Shown: positions 36,889 through 50,220 of the stretch, in pieces
How positions within the stretch are numbered: the first letter of the stretch is position 1
How the letters are laid out: each line of letters opens with the position of its first letter
DNA from: Eriocheir sinensis
Lineage: Eukaryota > Arthropoda > Malacostraca > Decapoda > Varunidae
Reading direction: 5' to 3'
Length of the DNA: 64,000 nucleotides
Assembly: GCF_024679095.1 (NCBI RefSeq)
Contig: NC_066520.1
Location: 11,959,209-12,023,208, forward strand
The notes under the pieces: generated by a model
Told to the model about the DNA's origin: nothing
Database searches by the model: none
What the model saw: the letters and a program-made list of their open reading frames with translations, nothing else
Made by a program: the position numbers and the translations under genes

Positions 36889-36950
<62 letters not shown>
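36764..36950. repeat. Inverted (CA)n / (GT)n pair followed by (GA)n
   Basis: CA at 36764-36853, about 37 bases of spacer, GT at 36891-36926, then GA at 36926-36950. CA and GT could pair over about 36 bp. Confidence 0.97.
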
Positions 36951-36951
<1 letters not shown>

Positions 36952-37401
36952 TACATAGACAGACAGAGACAGAAACAAAGACAGGGAGCGAGAGAGAGAT
37001 CCATCAAGACGAACACTACCTGCATGACCAATGGATTAGCGGCACAAACAATAGAAACAAATCAGGACAAGGAACCAAGAAACTAAACATAACACACCAC
37101 ACACTGAATGATTGACGGAACCAGCCCTGAAGCACCCCCGGCCAGCCAGCCACTCACTCAGCCACTCAGCCACTCAGCCAAACAACCAATATGCCACGTG
37201 GCGCTGGGCTGCCGTCATAATTTATTTCTGAAAACGGAACATAATCAGACAGTCTCATCGCACCTGCCTCCACCTGGTGCCTTCCCCCACCTGATGCCGC
37301 GTACATTAACAACGACGTATATGTTTTCTTTAGCTTCATCCTCATCAGGGTCATGCAAGCGAAAAGAGAAGTGAGGATTACCTGACGTACACGGCTTAAC
37401 C

Positions 37402-37402
<1 letters not shown>
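36951..37402. other. Unique sequence
   Basis: A small CAGCCACT repeat lies at 37145-37180. No gene recognised. Confidence 0.4.

Positions 37403-37481
<79 letters not shown>
37403..37481. repeat. (GT)n array, about 79 bp
   Basis: Pure run. Confidence 0.99.
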
Positions 37482-37483
<2 letters not shown>

Positions 37484-37639
37484 AAGGGGAGGGGGAGGAT
37501 GTGGGAGACGAAATGGTAAATGTTAATTAATGCAATGGATGCAAGTTTACGGGAGATGAGAAAGTCAACATTGAATAAGTAATGTTTTGGACCGTTTCTC
37601 ATCATCCGCGGTGCTCGTTGTGGCGCTGCAAGAACGGTG

Positions 37640-37847
<208 letters not shown>

Positions 37848-37949
37848 ATTTGATTTATTTTAGCTCTTTGTTTGGCCGGTTGTGAGGTTGATTATTTATA
37901 TGCACGGTGTTCAGCTTTTAATGTTATGAATTTAGGCTCTTTCATGGTT

Positions 37950-38097
37950 GCAACTACTACTATCGTTACTACTACTGCTACTACTGCTACTGCTACTACT
38001 ATTATTACTACTACTACCACCACCACTTGCAGAATCCCCACCACCATCACCACAACAACAACAACAGCAATAACAACTACAGACACGAAAACAAAGA
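37950..38097. repeat. ACT, ACC and ACA trinucleotide-rich flank of the LINE
   Basis: Degenerate triplets immediately next to the LINE tail. They could be pre-existing or have grown from the tail. Confidence 0.85.
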
Positions 38098-38176
38098 TAA
38101 GAACATAAGAATACATTACATTACGTAAGGAGTCTGCAAGAGGCCGGTTGGCCTATACAAGGCAGCTCCTGTACAC

Positions 38177-40792
38177 TCAACCCCACCTTACCTCACCATC
38201 CATGGCTTTATCTAACCTCTTCTTGAATGTATCTATGGTATTGGCACCCACAACACGGCTCCCAAGCCTGTTCCATTCGTCCACCACTCTACTGGTGAAC
38301 CAATTCTTGCCTATGTCTTTGTTGAATCTGAATTTGTCTAACTGAAAACCATTGCCACGCGTCCTACCTAGCTCTTTCACTCTCAAAATTTTATTGACAT
38401 CCCCTTTATTAAATCCCTTCATCCATTTATAAACTTCGATCAAGTCTCCTCGCAACCTTTGCCTTTCTAGAGAGTGTAGATTTAACTGCTTCAGCCTGTC
38501 TTCATAAGGCAAGTTTCTCACCCCCTGAATCATCTTTGTCATCCTCCTCTGTACAGATTCTAACATCTTGATATCCATTCTATAATAGGGGGACCAGAAC
38601 TGAACTGCATAATCGAGATGAGGTCTAACTAGTGCTAAGTAAAGTTTGAGGATAACTTCAGCGCTCCTATTGCTCACGCTCCTTGAGATGAAACCTAGTA
38701 CTCTGTTTGCACGATTTTTAGCCTGAATGCATTGAGCCCTAGGACGGAGGTCAGCGCTCACTAGGACTCCTAAGTCTCTCTCACGCCCAGACCTGCTAAG
38801 AGGAGTGTCATTTAAGGAGTAATTGTGTGAGGGGTTATTCCTACCTACTCTCAAAATGCTACACTTCCCGACATTGAATTCCATCTGCCACTTCCCCGCC
38901 CAATCATATAGTCTGTCAGGCTCATCCAGGAGAACGGTAGCGTCGCTGTCTGATTGGATTACTCTACCGATCTTGGTATCATCTGCGAACTTACTGACAT
39001 CGCTACTAATTCCTGTGTCCAAGTCATTGATGTAAATAATAAAAAGCAGAGGACCCAGCACCGACCCCTGTGGGACTCCACTCGCAACACTGCCCCATTC
39101 AGATTTCCTACCATTGATTTGCACTCTCTGCTTCCTACCACTAAGCCACACCCTGATCCAGTTCAAAACTTTCCCATCTACGCCGTGAGCCTGTAATTTT
39201 AGTAATAGCCGGTGATGAGGGACTTTGTCGAACGCTTCACTGAAATCTAGATATAATATGTCATAGTTTTCATCTCTGTCAACCGCCTCGATTACTTTAG
39301 TGTAGAAGGACAACAGGTTAGTAAGGCAAGACCTACCCTTTGTGAACCCATGTTGTGAGTCATGAATTAAATTATACTTTTCTAGATGGTCCCGAATGCT
39401 CCGGGCTACAATTGACTCCAACATCTTTCCTACAACTGATGTTAAGCTAATTGGGCGATAGTTTGAGGTGGCTGACTTGTCTCCCTTTTTGAAAATCGGC
39501 GTCACATTAGCTACTTTCCATTGATTGGGCACATACCCAGAATTTACCGACATCTTAAAGATATCGGCAAGAGGGCCACTAAGGACTTCCTTGCACTCTT
39601 TCAGAACCCTTGGGAATACTTCATCTGGGCCCGGCGATTTGTTTTTCTTCAACCTACCAATCTCATCCTGGACTACTTGCCTAGTGATGATCACATCCCT
39701 CAACTTGTCGTTCTCGTCACCCTCATATATCTGAACTCTCTCCGGAATGGTTGTTAGATTTTCCTGCGTGAAAACTGAGAGGAAATAGTCATTCATCATT
39801 TGACTCATACCTTCTCCATTCTCAACGAGCTCGCCCGTGTTTGTTGTCAACGGTTCAATTCTGTCCCTTGTTTTCGTCCTGTACAATTTGAAGAAGCCCT
39901 TGGGATCGCTCTTGCCCTCGTTGGCTACCCTAATCTCATAATTTCTTTTTGCTAGGCGGGTGTTCTTCTTCACCGACCTGGCTAGCTCAACATACCTACC
40001 CCTGAGGTGGATCTCTCCGTTCTTTATTTTCCTATAAATTCCTCTCTTCAAGCCTATTTCATGCTTGAGTCTGCGGGTCATCCATTTGGAGTCGTTATTT
40101 TCCTTCCTACGTGCTTGGTAAGGGATATGCTGTCTCTGACCCTCTGCAATTTCTCTAACTAAATTATTGTAGATCATTTCTACATGGTTCCCCTGTCTTT
40201 CCGGTTCCAGCCCTGAGATCTGGCCCTCATCCAGCCCTAAGGTTTCCCAATTTACCTCCTCAAGGTGTCTTCTGAGCCCCTCATAATCAGCTCTTCTAAA
40301 GTCGGGCACCAACACAGGGTTGAGTTCATGGGTCACCGCCCAGTCTAATTTAAACCTAATTTCCTTGTGATCACTGCCACCTAATTCTCCCCCAACATCT
40401 AGTTCGCTGACCATATATTCGGTGTTAGTTAAGACTAAGTCCAGAATGTTGTTACCCCTGGTGGGCTCTGTTACTGTCTGCTTGAGAAAATTATCTTGTA
40501 TTACTTTCAGAAAATCCTCAGACTCTAGATCACCCACCACGCCTTCCCAATCTATATTCCTATAGTTAAAATCCCCCATTATGCAGACATTTTTGCTCCT
40601 GCTCGCCCTGCCTACCTCTTGTAGTAATATATCAGTGTCCTGTCTGCTGAGGTTGGGTGGCCTGTAAATAACCCCTAGAATTAGTTTGTCTTTCCCTTTG
40701 TGGACGTCCACCCAAACTGATTCTGAGTCGCCATTTGTTTGAATAGAGTTGTTAGCGGAACATTTAAGTGTGTCTTTAACATAAAGTGCCAC
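38177..40792 (-). CDS. LINE ORF2 protein: endonuclease (partial) and reverse transcriptase
   Basis: Open frame of 871 codons ending in TGA at 38177-38179. It nicks target DNA and copies the element RNA into the genome (target-primed reverse transcription). Residues about 1-145 are the rest of the APE-type endonuclease, with GDFN (73-76) and SDH (140-142). The RT spans about 370-640: KSPGPD (385-390), NYRPISL (444-450), GFTKGRSC (482-489), motif A LDFSEAFDKV with catalytic D516, motif B SGVPQGSVLGPLLF (571-584) and motif C FADD with D604-D605. The C-terminal part (about 700-871) carries VRPHLDYAVQFWSP and VQRRMTKMIQG, typical of the CR1/Jockey group. All three RT aspartates are present and there is no internal stop. 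The apparent start at 40792 is GTG, not a real initiator; it marks where a frameshift breaks the frame from its upstream part. Expression is unlikely because the 5' end is gone. Confidence 0.92.
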   Translation of the reverse strand: MALYVKDTLKCSANNSIQTNGDSESVWVDVHKGKDKLILGVIYRPPNLSRQDTDILLQEVGRASRSKNVCIMGDFNYRNIDWEGVVGDLESEDFLKVIQDNFLKQTVTEPTRGNNILDLVLTNTEYMVSELDVGGELGGSDHKEIRFKLDWAVTHELNPVLVPDFRRADYEGLRRHLEEVNWETLGLDEGQISGLEPERQGNHVEMIYNNLVREIAEGQRQHIPYQARRKENNDSKWMTRRLKHEIGLKRGIYRKIKNGEIHLRGRYVELARSVKKNTRLAKRNYEIRVANEGKSDPKGFFKLYRTKTRDRIEPLTTNTGELVENGEGMSQMMNDYFLSVFTQENLTTIPERVQIYEGDENDKLRDVIITRQVVQDEIGRLKKNKSPGPDEVFPRVLKECKEVLSGPLADIFKMSVNSGYVPNQWKVANVTPIFKKGDKSATSNYRPISLTSVVGKMLESIVARSIRDHLEKYNLIHDSQHGFTKGRSCLTNLLSFYTKVIEAVDRDENYDILYLDFSEAFDKVPHHRLLLKLQAHGVDGKVLNWIRVWLSGRKQRVQINGRKSEWGSVASGVPQGSVLGPLLFIIYINDLDTGISSDVSKFADDTKIGRVIQSDSDATVLLDEPDRLYDWAGKWQMEFNVGKCSILRVGRNNPSHNYSLNDTPLSRSGRERDLGVLVSADLRPRAQCIQAKNRANRVLGFISRSVSNRSAEVILKLYLALVRPHLDYAVQFWSPYYRMDIKMLESVQRRMTKMIQGVRNLPYEDRLKQLNLHSLERQRLRGDLIEVYKWMKGFNKGDVNKILRVKELGRTRGNGFQLDKFRFNKDIGKNWFTSRVVDEWNRLGSRVVGANTIDTFKKRLDKAMDGEVRWG

Positions 40793-40795
40793 CCC

Positions 40796-40974
40796 CCACC
40801 CCCTCCCCTTCTTCCCTTTCTATCTTTGTGAAACATCTGGTAACCATCTATTTCATACTCAGACATGAAGTTTTTGTTGGCAGTATCCACCCATGTTTCC
40901 GTGATAGCTATAATGTCGAATTTCTCGACACATGCTTTCCCCCTCAGTAGATCTATCTTGTTCCTGAGACAACG
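40796..40974 (-). pseudogene. LINE endonuclease N-terminal fragment, out of frame with ORF2
   Basis: About 59 codons immediately upstream of the 871-codon frame, in another frame. They read CLRNKIDLL, then FDIIAITETWVD, then GYQMFHKDRKGRRGGG, the conserved start of an APE endonuclease including the catalytic Glu of the TETW motif. The frame change falls in a G-rich run (plus-strand C runs at 40791-40803). It equals a gain of two bases or loss of one, and the downstream frame meets a stop at 40820-40822 if extended upstream. Either a real mutation or a homopolymer sequencing error could cause it. The fragment begins at the 5' truncation point, so no initiator remains. Confidence 0.85.
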
Positions 40975-40984
40975 AAAAAAAAGA

Positions 40985-41080
40985 CATTAGACGGTGATGA
41001 TGATGATGATGACGACGACAACAATAACAATAAGGACGACAACAGCGACGTTAAAACTACTTACCACCACCACCACCCCT

Positions 41081-41120
<40 letters not shown>

Positions 41121-41257
41121 GCGTGCATGAGTCGCCGCCCCTAGCCGCCGGAGTGTTCAATAATGGATGAGGTGGAGTCTCTAAAAAGCGTTCGCGACGG
41201 AATGACAAACCTGACCTCTGCCACGAGAAGCCACCCTTACGAAATGAGAAAACAGAG

Positions 41258-41292
<35 letters not shown>

Positions 41293-41295
41293 TTG
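40985..41295. repeat. GAT, ACA and (GA)n short arrays beside the LINE
   Basis: (GAT)n lies at about 40995-41013, (ACA)n at 41080-41120 and (GA)n at 41257-41288, with unique links. Confidence 0.9.
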
Positions 41296-41917
41296 CATTC
41301 ACCGGAGAGCGTCGGAGTGCAAGGTGAAAATTGTCTTGCATCGTTAAATCGTCGCCGTGGATAAATAAGGGAAGCGCTAACGACGAACATCCTCAAGTGT
41401 GCCTGTTGACGCCAGCGAGAAAGTAAGTAAATCAGGCAAACCAACAGATGCGGAGATAAGGGAAAAGAGGCTGAAGACGGGACGGCGCCGCGGGGGGAAC
41501 GGCGGAACAAGTTGTCAAGCCACGTCGCCGAGGCAAATACGATCGATAGCTTCAAGAATAGGCTGACAAATGTATGGGTGCGAGGGGTGTGTGGCGGCGC
41601 GCGGCTGCCAAGTGCTGGCCCACACGTCCCCTCGCCGCGCCCTTGTTAGCTTGCTATTGGGGATGTGTGTTGCATATCTGCTTGCACCCACTACTACTCC
41701 TGCTGCTGCTATTGATGCGATTTCTATCTGGTGCTCCTGCTTCTGCTTCTGCTGCTACTGTGGATGTTGTTGTTGTTGTTGTTTTTAAGGGTTGTTATTT
41801 CTCCGTTTCGTCGTTGTTCTCCTCCTTTACCTCATCCTCCTCCTGTTATATATCCACTTCGTCTTCTCTCCTCCTCCTCCTCCTCCTCCTCCTTCTCCTT
41901 CTTTTCCTCCCATTACA
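41296..41917. other. Unique sequence with short CTG/CTC runs
   Basis: 41480-41640 is CpG-rich. (CTC)n lies at about 41868-41892. No gene recognised. Confidence 0.4.
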
Positions 41918-41945
41918 TGTTGTTGTTGTTGCTACTACTGGTCCT

Positions 41946-42005
<60 letters not shown>

Positions 42006-42047
42006 GCTAGTGCCATTATTGTTGTTGTTGTTGCTACTACTGGTCCT

Positions 42048-42107
<60 letters not shown>

Positions 42108-42118
42108 ACTACTGCTGC
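41918..42118. repeat. GTT array with a 102-bp higher-order unit
   Basis: The cassette GCTACTACTGGTCCTATT, followed by a long GTT run, occurs at 41931 and 42033. A third, partial boundary (TTACTACTGCTGC) is at 42107. The array has duplicated as a block, not only by single-triplet slippage. Confidence 0.9.
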
Positions 42119-42430
42119 TGCTACAATTGTTAAAGGTAATATGACGATGATGATAAATAACGTGACGATGATGGTGGTAATAATAGTAGTGGTAGTAGTA
42201 GACAAACAAACAAACAAACAAACAAGCAAAACAAAACAAAGGCTATACAAACAAACAAACAGGTAAAACAAACAACAAACAAACCAACAAATGCCACGCG
42301 GCACGACATTAATCTCCCTCTCCCCTTCTCCCTTCCCTTCCCTTCCCTTTTCCTCCCTTCCCCTCCCCTCCCCCCTTTATCTCCACGGCGTAAAATCACA
42401 ACACACATAATAGACAAGTTATAAAACACG

Positions 42431-42470
<40 letters not shown>
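42119..42470. repeat. GAT, CAAA tetramers, CCCTT tract and (GA)n
   Basis: CAAA tetramers at about 42203-42290, CCTTCCC-rich at 42315-42375 and (GA)n at 42433-42471. Confidence 0.88.
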
Positions 42471-43499
<1,029 letters not shown>

Positions 43500-43559
<60 letters not shown>

Positions 43560-43815
43560 TGCGTGTAGGAATGAATTAGCAAAAGAAATAAAAATGGAAA
43601 GAATATTGGTAAAGACAAAAAAAAAAGTTGAAAAAATGAAGTAGTAAAGAAGACAAACATAGGAGAAGATATATATTCCTTCCCTCCCTCTTTTTTTTCT
43701 CCCTCCCTCCCTCCTTCCCTCATTCTCTTTTTCCCTCCCTTCCTCCCTCCCTCCACTTTCTCTCTCACCCCAACTTACGCCTCCTCCCCAAAGCATGAGT
43801 AAAATAATGTGTGTT

Positions 43816-43848
<33 letters not shown>

Positions 43849-44090
43849 CGGAATTACACAGGCGCCACACACATAACTTTGTCTTTTGTTGTTGCACTTG
43901 CACTGAATGTTTTATTGTTATTGTTGTTGTTGTGTTGTTGTTGTTGTTTTTGGTGGTAGTGGTGTTGGTGTTGGTGTTGTTGTTGGTGGTGATACTAATG
44001 CTGGTACTGATGCTGCTGATGGTGGTGGTGATGATGATGATGGTATTGTTGTATAGGGAGTGGTGATGATGATGATGATGAGATGACCTT
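43500..44090. repeat. (AC)n, (GT)n, GTT and GAT triplets
   Basis: AC at 43500-43554, GT at 43818-43847, TTG/GGT triplets at 43912-44000 and GAT at 44028-44085. 43560-43810 is unique or CCTCCCTC-rich. Confidence 0.92.
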
Positions 44091-44149
44091 CAGGATTGCC
44101 CCCTCCCCGCGCCCCCTTGTTCTCCTATCCCGACCCCGCCCCTATTCCT

Positions 44150-44760
44150 TATCCTTATCATTCTGCAATAACCTCCAACCTCCACCTTGCAGCCTACAAG
44201 AATCCCTGCAACCCCTTAAAGCCCCCGCAAGGATCTCAGCCCCCCAGTACCGCCCTAACTTTGCAGGCTCTTCACACCCCAGTAAGAAGCTAACACGCCC
44301 ACACCTCAGTTACAGCCTCACCTCGTAACCTCATCACAGTCCCTATACCCCTAATGCCCTACCCACACCCCAGCAGGGAGATAATACCACCCCTACCCCT
44401 GCATCCTCTTCACACCCTGTCAAGATATCCCCCTTGCATCACACTGTTCCAAGCACCCCACACACACCCCAGCCCTACTCTTCTCCCACTGCCCCATTCT
44501 TCAGCCTCCACAGCCCATTCCCATCCCCCCACCTTTCCAGCCTACTCACACCCTAGCCTCATCTTACCCATCCCCCATGTAGCTTGCTAACACCCCAGCA
44601 TCACACTCTCCTCTGTAGCCACCTCATACCCCAGCCTCATATTCTCCACACAGCCTCCACACTCCAATCTCACACATCCCCTCTCCAGCCTCCTCACACC
44701 CGAGATACATCATAAACCCTCCCTTCCGCCAGCACATTCTTCCTCTATATCCCCCCCCAC
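44150..44760. repeat. C-rich degenerate array, CAGCCTC/CACACCCCAG units
   Basis: CAGCCTCCTCACACCCGAG and relatives recur at irregular spacing of about 25-45 bp, with few G on the plus strand. It resembles the array at 28.1-28.7 kb in composition but not in motif. Confidence 0.65.
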
Positions 44761-45396
44761 CCCCCTCCCAGCCACCGCCCTTGGCCTCCTCCACACAGCG
44801 CGCGTCCTCAATGCTCATCACGACAGGAAAATTTCATGAGCGAGGAGTCAAGTTACTCACCCGGGCACAAAACGACACAACGGGGGACTGATTTATAGCA
44901 CGGATCACCCTGCTCCCTCTCCCCATCACCCCTCTCCCCATCCACCACCTTCCCGGCTCCCTGCGTAGACTCATCTCGGCTCCCCACGTCTCTGCTTCCG
45001 TTCCCACTAAGAGGTCTTCCCCTTTATCCTCTCCCCTCGGCCTCCCCCTCGCGCGCCGGAATATAAACAGTGTCGCACAACCGTCCCTCAGGAGTTTCCC
45101 GCTCGCCGCCTGCAAGAGTCACAGGACGCGACCCAAAGTGCCTCACTCACGCCATAAATACATAAAAGATGCGCGTCGCTGGAAAGGAAGGGACGGAGGG
45201 AGGAGACAGGGAGAACGGGAGGGGAGAGAAAAAGTAGAAGAGAGCTGCGGCGCGGACATCCTGACGCGGCTGCCGGGAAGGAGAAGGAAGGGAGAGTGAA
45301 AATTAGTTTCCCGTCTGCCTTTTTCCAGCGTTCGTCCTTTCGCCTCCATTTCCCCCCCCCCCCTCTCTGTCTCTCTCTCTCTCGCTGGTGGAGGAT
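44761..45396. other. Unique sequence
   Basis: CpG-rich in parts. C run at 45352-45363. No exon recognised. Confidence 0.4.
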
Positions 45397-45545
45397 CACG
45401 TGACCAAGCAATCAACATGGCGGTCCCGGAAGTAGCGTCAGTGGGGGAGCGCCGGCCGGGAAACAATAACAACGCCAAACCTGACAACTCTCTTTAAAAG
45501 TGCGCGCGCAGGCCGTCATCGCCGCCGCCGCCGCCGCCCTTCTGA
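45397..45545 (+). promoter_or_regulatory. CpG-rich cluster: E-box, YY1-like, ETS and CRE-half motifs
   Basis: Within 45 bp lie CACGTG (45397-45402, in ATCACGTGACC), CAACATGGCGG (45413-45423), CCGGAAGT (45426-45433) and GCGTCA (45435-45440), followed by CpG-rich sequence with (CCG)n at about 45522-45539. This combination is typical of TATA-less promoters in animals. The ATG in the YY1-like site opens 25 codons only, stopping at TAA near 45495. I cannot see a gene attached to it, so this is a candidate. Confidence 0.3.
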
Positions 45546-46419
45546 TGGATGGTTATAGACACGCCGATGGTTGCTGCTTCCCGTGGTGCATTAGAGATTA
45601 AAAGAGACCTAATGCATTTTTATCGCCTGATTATTGGGGTGTTCTGCTGCGGGGACCGAGGAGGAAGGAACGGGTCGCGCGGATGGACGGATGGATGGAG
45701 TGGGGTGGTGACCCGGGTGACTGGGAGGGTGTTGGGGGGTGAGGCTGTAGTGCTGGGTGAATGTCTGAAGGGTGTGAGGCTGTGTTGTTCGGTGACTGGA
45801 GATGCGTCCTTAGGTGAATGTCAAGGAGAAGGGGAAGGGGGAGGGGGAGGATGAGAAGCAAGCAGATAGTGTTTAGTAATAAGACACAATAATTGAGGAT
45901 GGATGAATGAGGGTGGCTGGGAGACTAAGTGAAAGGGTGAAAAATAAGGGTTGGTTGGTTGGAGATTTGGGGAAAGAAGATCAACCATTGGGGAGTTAAT
46001 AATGGGAGGAAAGAGGAAAAAGGAGCAATAAATGAGAGGAAAAAAAGATTGTGGAATTCTATTAATGAAGAAAACAATGATATGATGAGTGAACGCAGAA
46101 ACAATGACAACAGAAAGGAGAGACAAAGTGAGACGTTCGTTCATCCATGTCGAAGAGAGACAGGAAAGACGAGGGGAAAAAGGACAAGGTAGTTAAGGGT
46201 TTTGAGGGGAGAGTGGAAAGGGGAGAGAAGAAATTAAGTGAGGACGAGTTAGGAGGGAAGCAAAGCCATTAGGGTAAGGTACTGAAGGGAGACACAGCAT
46301 AGGGAAGAGAGCGGATTGAGGGGTTGGGGTGAGGGTGAGGGAGGAGAGGTTAGGGAAGGGATTGGAAGGGGTGATTCGTTGGGTGGTGAGGCGAGCTAGG
46401 GGACATGATTGGGGAGGAG

Positions 46420-46453
<34 letters not shown>

Positions 46454-46563
46454 TGACAGAGGTAAGGGAGGAAGAGGAGAAGGTCTTGTCACATACTCAG
46501 ACTCTTGGCTCGAGATAAAGTGAGTCAGCGAGTGAGTGAGTTTGTGTTTATTCATGTGATGCA
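45546..46563. other. Unique sequence with purine- and G-rich parts
   Basis: 45700-45860 is G-rich with recurring GGTGAATG/GGTGACTG. 46200-46480 is purine-rich. No gene recognised. Confidence 0.45.
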
Positions 46564-46573
46564 TACCAAAATA

Positions 46574-46592
46574 CTTCTCTCTCTCTCCCTCT

Positions 46593-46640
<48 letters not shown>
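46574..46640. repeat. (TC)n array with CCTC interruptions
   Basis: About 65 bp. Confidence 0.97.
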
Positions 46641-46643
<3 letters not shown>

Positions 46644-46938
46644 ACTATTATCCACCACTATCATCAACTCACACTCACATTCACTCTTATCTCACACGTA
46701 ACTTCACCGCCAAGCTTCCAGTATGTCGGGGTTCGTGTATGCGCCGTGTGTTCAAGTTTAATGTATACGTCGTAAGTCTAAACGTAAGTACCCCGAAAAC
46801 CAGTCCTGAGTGTCTGGGTGAGTGTTGGTCGGCTCGGTTCGGTTCGGTCAGTTCGGGGTCCTCGGTCAGCCTCTCAAAGTTATCCGCCGAACTCGTCTCC
46901 CCTGTACTGAGTAGCCCACGGCGACAGCACCATTGAGG
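46641..46938. other. Unique sequence
   Basis: GGTTCGGTTCGGTCAGTTCG at 46836-46855 is a small local repeat. Both strands are open for about 80 codons but show no recognisable protein. Confidence 0.4.
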
Positions 46939-47080
46939 CAACATAACACCGCTTCCCTCACACCACTATGGCACTATCACTATTACGAGGAAGTGGAGGA
47001 GGAGGAAGGGAGAGAGGGAGAGGAGTATAGGAGGACAACGTAACACCATCTCCCTCACACCACTATCACCATCAGAGGGA
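46939..47080. repeat. Short diverged duplication, period about 97 bp
   Basis: AACATAACACCGCTTCCCTC then ACACCACTAT at about 46939 matches AACGTAACACCATCTCCCTC then ACACCACTAT at about 47037. The intervening sequence is purine-rich. Confidence 0.7.
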
Positions 47081-47458
47081 TAAAAGGAGATGGTCGTAAA
47101 AGTGAACCTGTAATGTGTGTCCGTGAGAGAGAGAGAGAGAGAGAGAGAGAAAGGGGGGTAGGGTGAGGGGATAGTCCCGCTGACAAACGACGATCAGAAC
47201 TCTGGGACAGCGAGTGACAAATTGTGTTGGGTCACGCGTCGCTACCCGAGCTGGAGGGAGAGAAAGGGAGGGAGGGAGAGACGGAGGGAGGGAGGAAGTG
47301 AGGGCGGGAGGGAACGTCAAGGATGCTGAGGGAAACGGAGAGGAGGAGGAAGAAGAGGAGGAGGAGAAGGAAGAAGAGGAGGAGGAGGAGGAACGGAGAA
47401 GTCAGCTATGAGGGAGAAGGAGGCGCCGAAGGACAAGAAAGAAGGAAACAGAGCTAGC

Positions 47459-47497
<39 letters not shown>

Positions 47498-47500
47498 TGT
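47081..47500. repeat. Short (GA)n arrays and (GGA)n tract
   Basis: GA at 47126-47150 and 47461-47492. GGAGGAAGAAGA units at 47338-47395. Confidence 0.9.
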
Positions 47501-47564
47501 CGCGTCAGGAGCCATAAATAAAACCAAGAATTGCGACGGAACATGACAATAAATATATAGGAAA

Positions 47565-47565
<1 letters not shown>

Positions 47566-47633
<68 letters not shown>
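47566..47633. repeat. (TC)n array, about 67 bp
   Basis: Pure run. Confidence 0.99.
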
Positions 47634-47636
<3 letters not shown>

Positions 47637-47779
47637 CCCCCCTTCCCCCCCCCCTGACACACGCTTTTTCCCCGAGTCGTCTCATTTGAAGGCCGTTTCT
47701 TAGTATCTTTCCATAAGCAATTAGTGGATCGTTAGGCGCTGGTGTGATGTGGTGAGCGCTGCGTACCGAGTGACAGGGA

Positions 47780-48085
47780 CGGATGGGTGAGGGGGGAGTG
47801 AGGGAGGGAGTATAGAAAGAGGGTAGAGAGTGGGGATAGAGTGACGGTGGAGTGAGGGAGCGGAGCGAAGTGAGGGAGGGCAGTGGAGGCGGAGTAGGAG
47901 GAGAGAGAGTAACGTATAGGTGACATGGGAGTGAGGGAGAGAAGGGAAGTGGAGAAGAGGGGAGGTGGAGTAGGGAGAGAGAAGTGACGGATCGGTGACG
48001 GGGGGAGTGTGGGAGCGGAGTTGAGAGAGGAGAGGAGGGGAGTGAGGGAGAGGAGCAGAGGGGGAGTAGGAGGAGAGAGACACCA
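47780..48085. repeat. G/A-rich degenerate minisatellite
   Basis: GAGTGAGGGAG-type units and GAGTAGGAGGAGAGAGA recur (for example about 47893 and 48066). It yields long spurious minus-strand frames. Confidence 0.8.
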
Positions 48086-49631
<1,546 letters not shown>

Positions 49632-49696
<65 letters not shown>

Positions 49697-49703
49697 TGTG
49701 TGT
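49632..49703. repeat. (GT)n array, about 70 bp
   Basis: One A interruption near 49690. Confidence 0.99.
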
Positions 49704-49810
49704 TAAGGTCCAGAGAAAGTAAGGGAACGGGGAAAGTGGGTGATGGGGAGGTTAAATGACAGGTGTGATGGGGAGCAGAGGGGGAGAGAGGGGCAATGAT
49801 GGATGGAAGG

Positions 49811-49814
<4 letters not shown>

Positions 49815-49881
<67 letters not shown>
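49815..49881. repeat. (GA)n array, about 66 bp
   Basis: The longest GA-oriented run on the plus strand. Confidence 0.98.
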
Positions 49882-49883
<2 letters not shown>

Positions 49884-50220
49884 AAATAAAAGAAACAATG
49901 AACAGACGAACGAACAGACATACAGATAGACAGACAGATTGACAGACAAAGACAAACACAAAGAAACAAAGCGAACTAACAGGTAATTCAACAAGTCAAC
50001 AAGTCGTCACGTAATCTCACTAATGACCCTTAGACCTGAATGACGACTAATTAAGAGAAGCAAAATAGAAATAAAAAAAAGAGTGTGCCTGCCTCTCACC
50101 TGCCGAGCTCTTATTGCTTGTCACCAGGTAATACTTCTTAATGGGGGACTTGAATGGGAAAGGAAAATGGGGTGTTTGGGTGAAGAAAAACTTGAATGCT
50201 AAAGGGAAGGGGTTTGAGAG
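49882..50220. other. Unique sequence
   Basis: ACAGACAGA-type tetramers at 49905-49945. No gene recognised. Confidence 0.4.

Larger units (their letters stand above)
38098..40978 (-). mobile_element. 5'-truncated CR1-like non-LTR retrotransposon (LINE)
   Basis: Transcription sense is the minus strand. The copy holds the end of an apurinic-like endonuclease, a complete reverse transcriptase and the C-terminal region, then a UTR of about 80 bp and a tail containing the octamer AAGAACAT (plus-strand reading). Octamer-type 3' tails and this C-terminal domain are known features of the CR1 clade, so I place it there. The 5' end stops inside the endonuclease near 40974-40982, next to a run of eight A on the plus strand; ORF1 and the first endonuclease residues are missing. 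Two shorter copies with the same 3' end lie at 11082-11593 and 1596-1785. I cannot identify a convincing target-site duplication. The open frame suggests a fairly young insertion. Confidence 0.93.

Noticed and set aside
38085..40995. Target-site duplication around the large LINE (CGAAAACAAAGAT versus CGAAAAAAAAGACAT)
   Set aside because: The A-rich flanks are similar but contain mismatches and cannot be separated from chance.
46687..46944. 85-codon minus-strand frame in unique DNA
   Set aside because: No recognisable domain, the opposite strand is also open, and part lies over a small local repeat.
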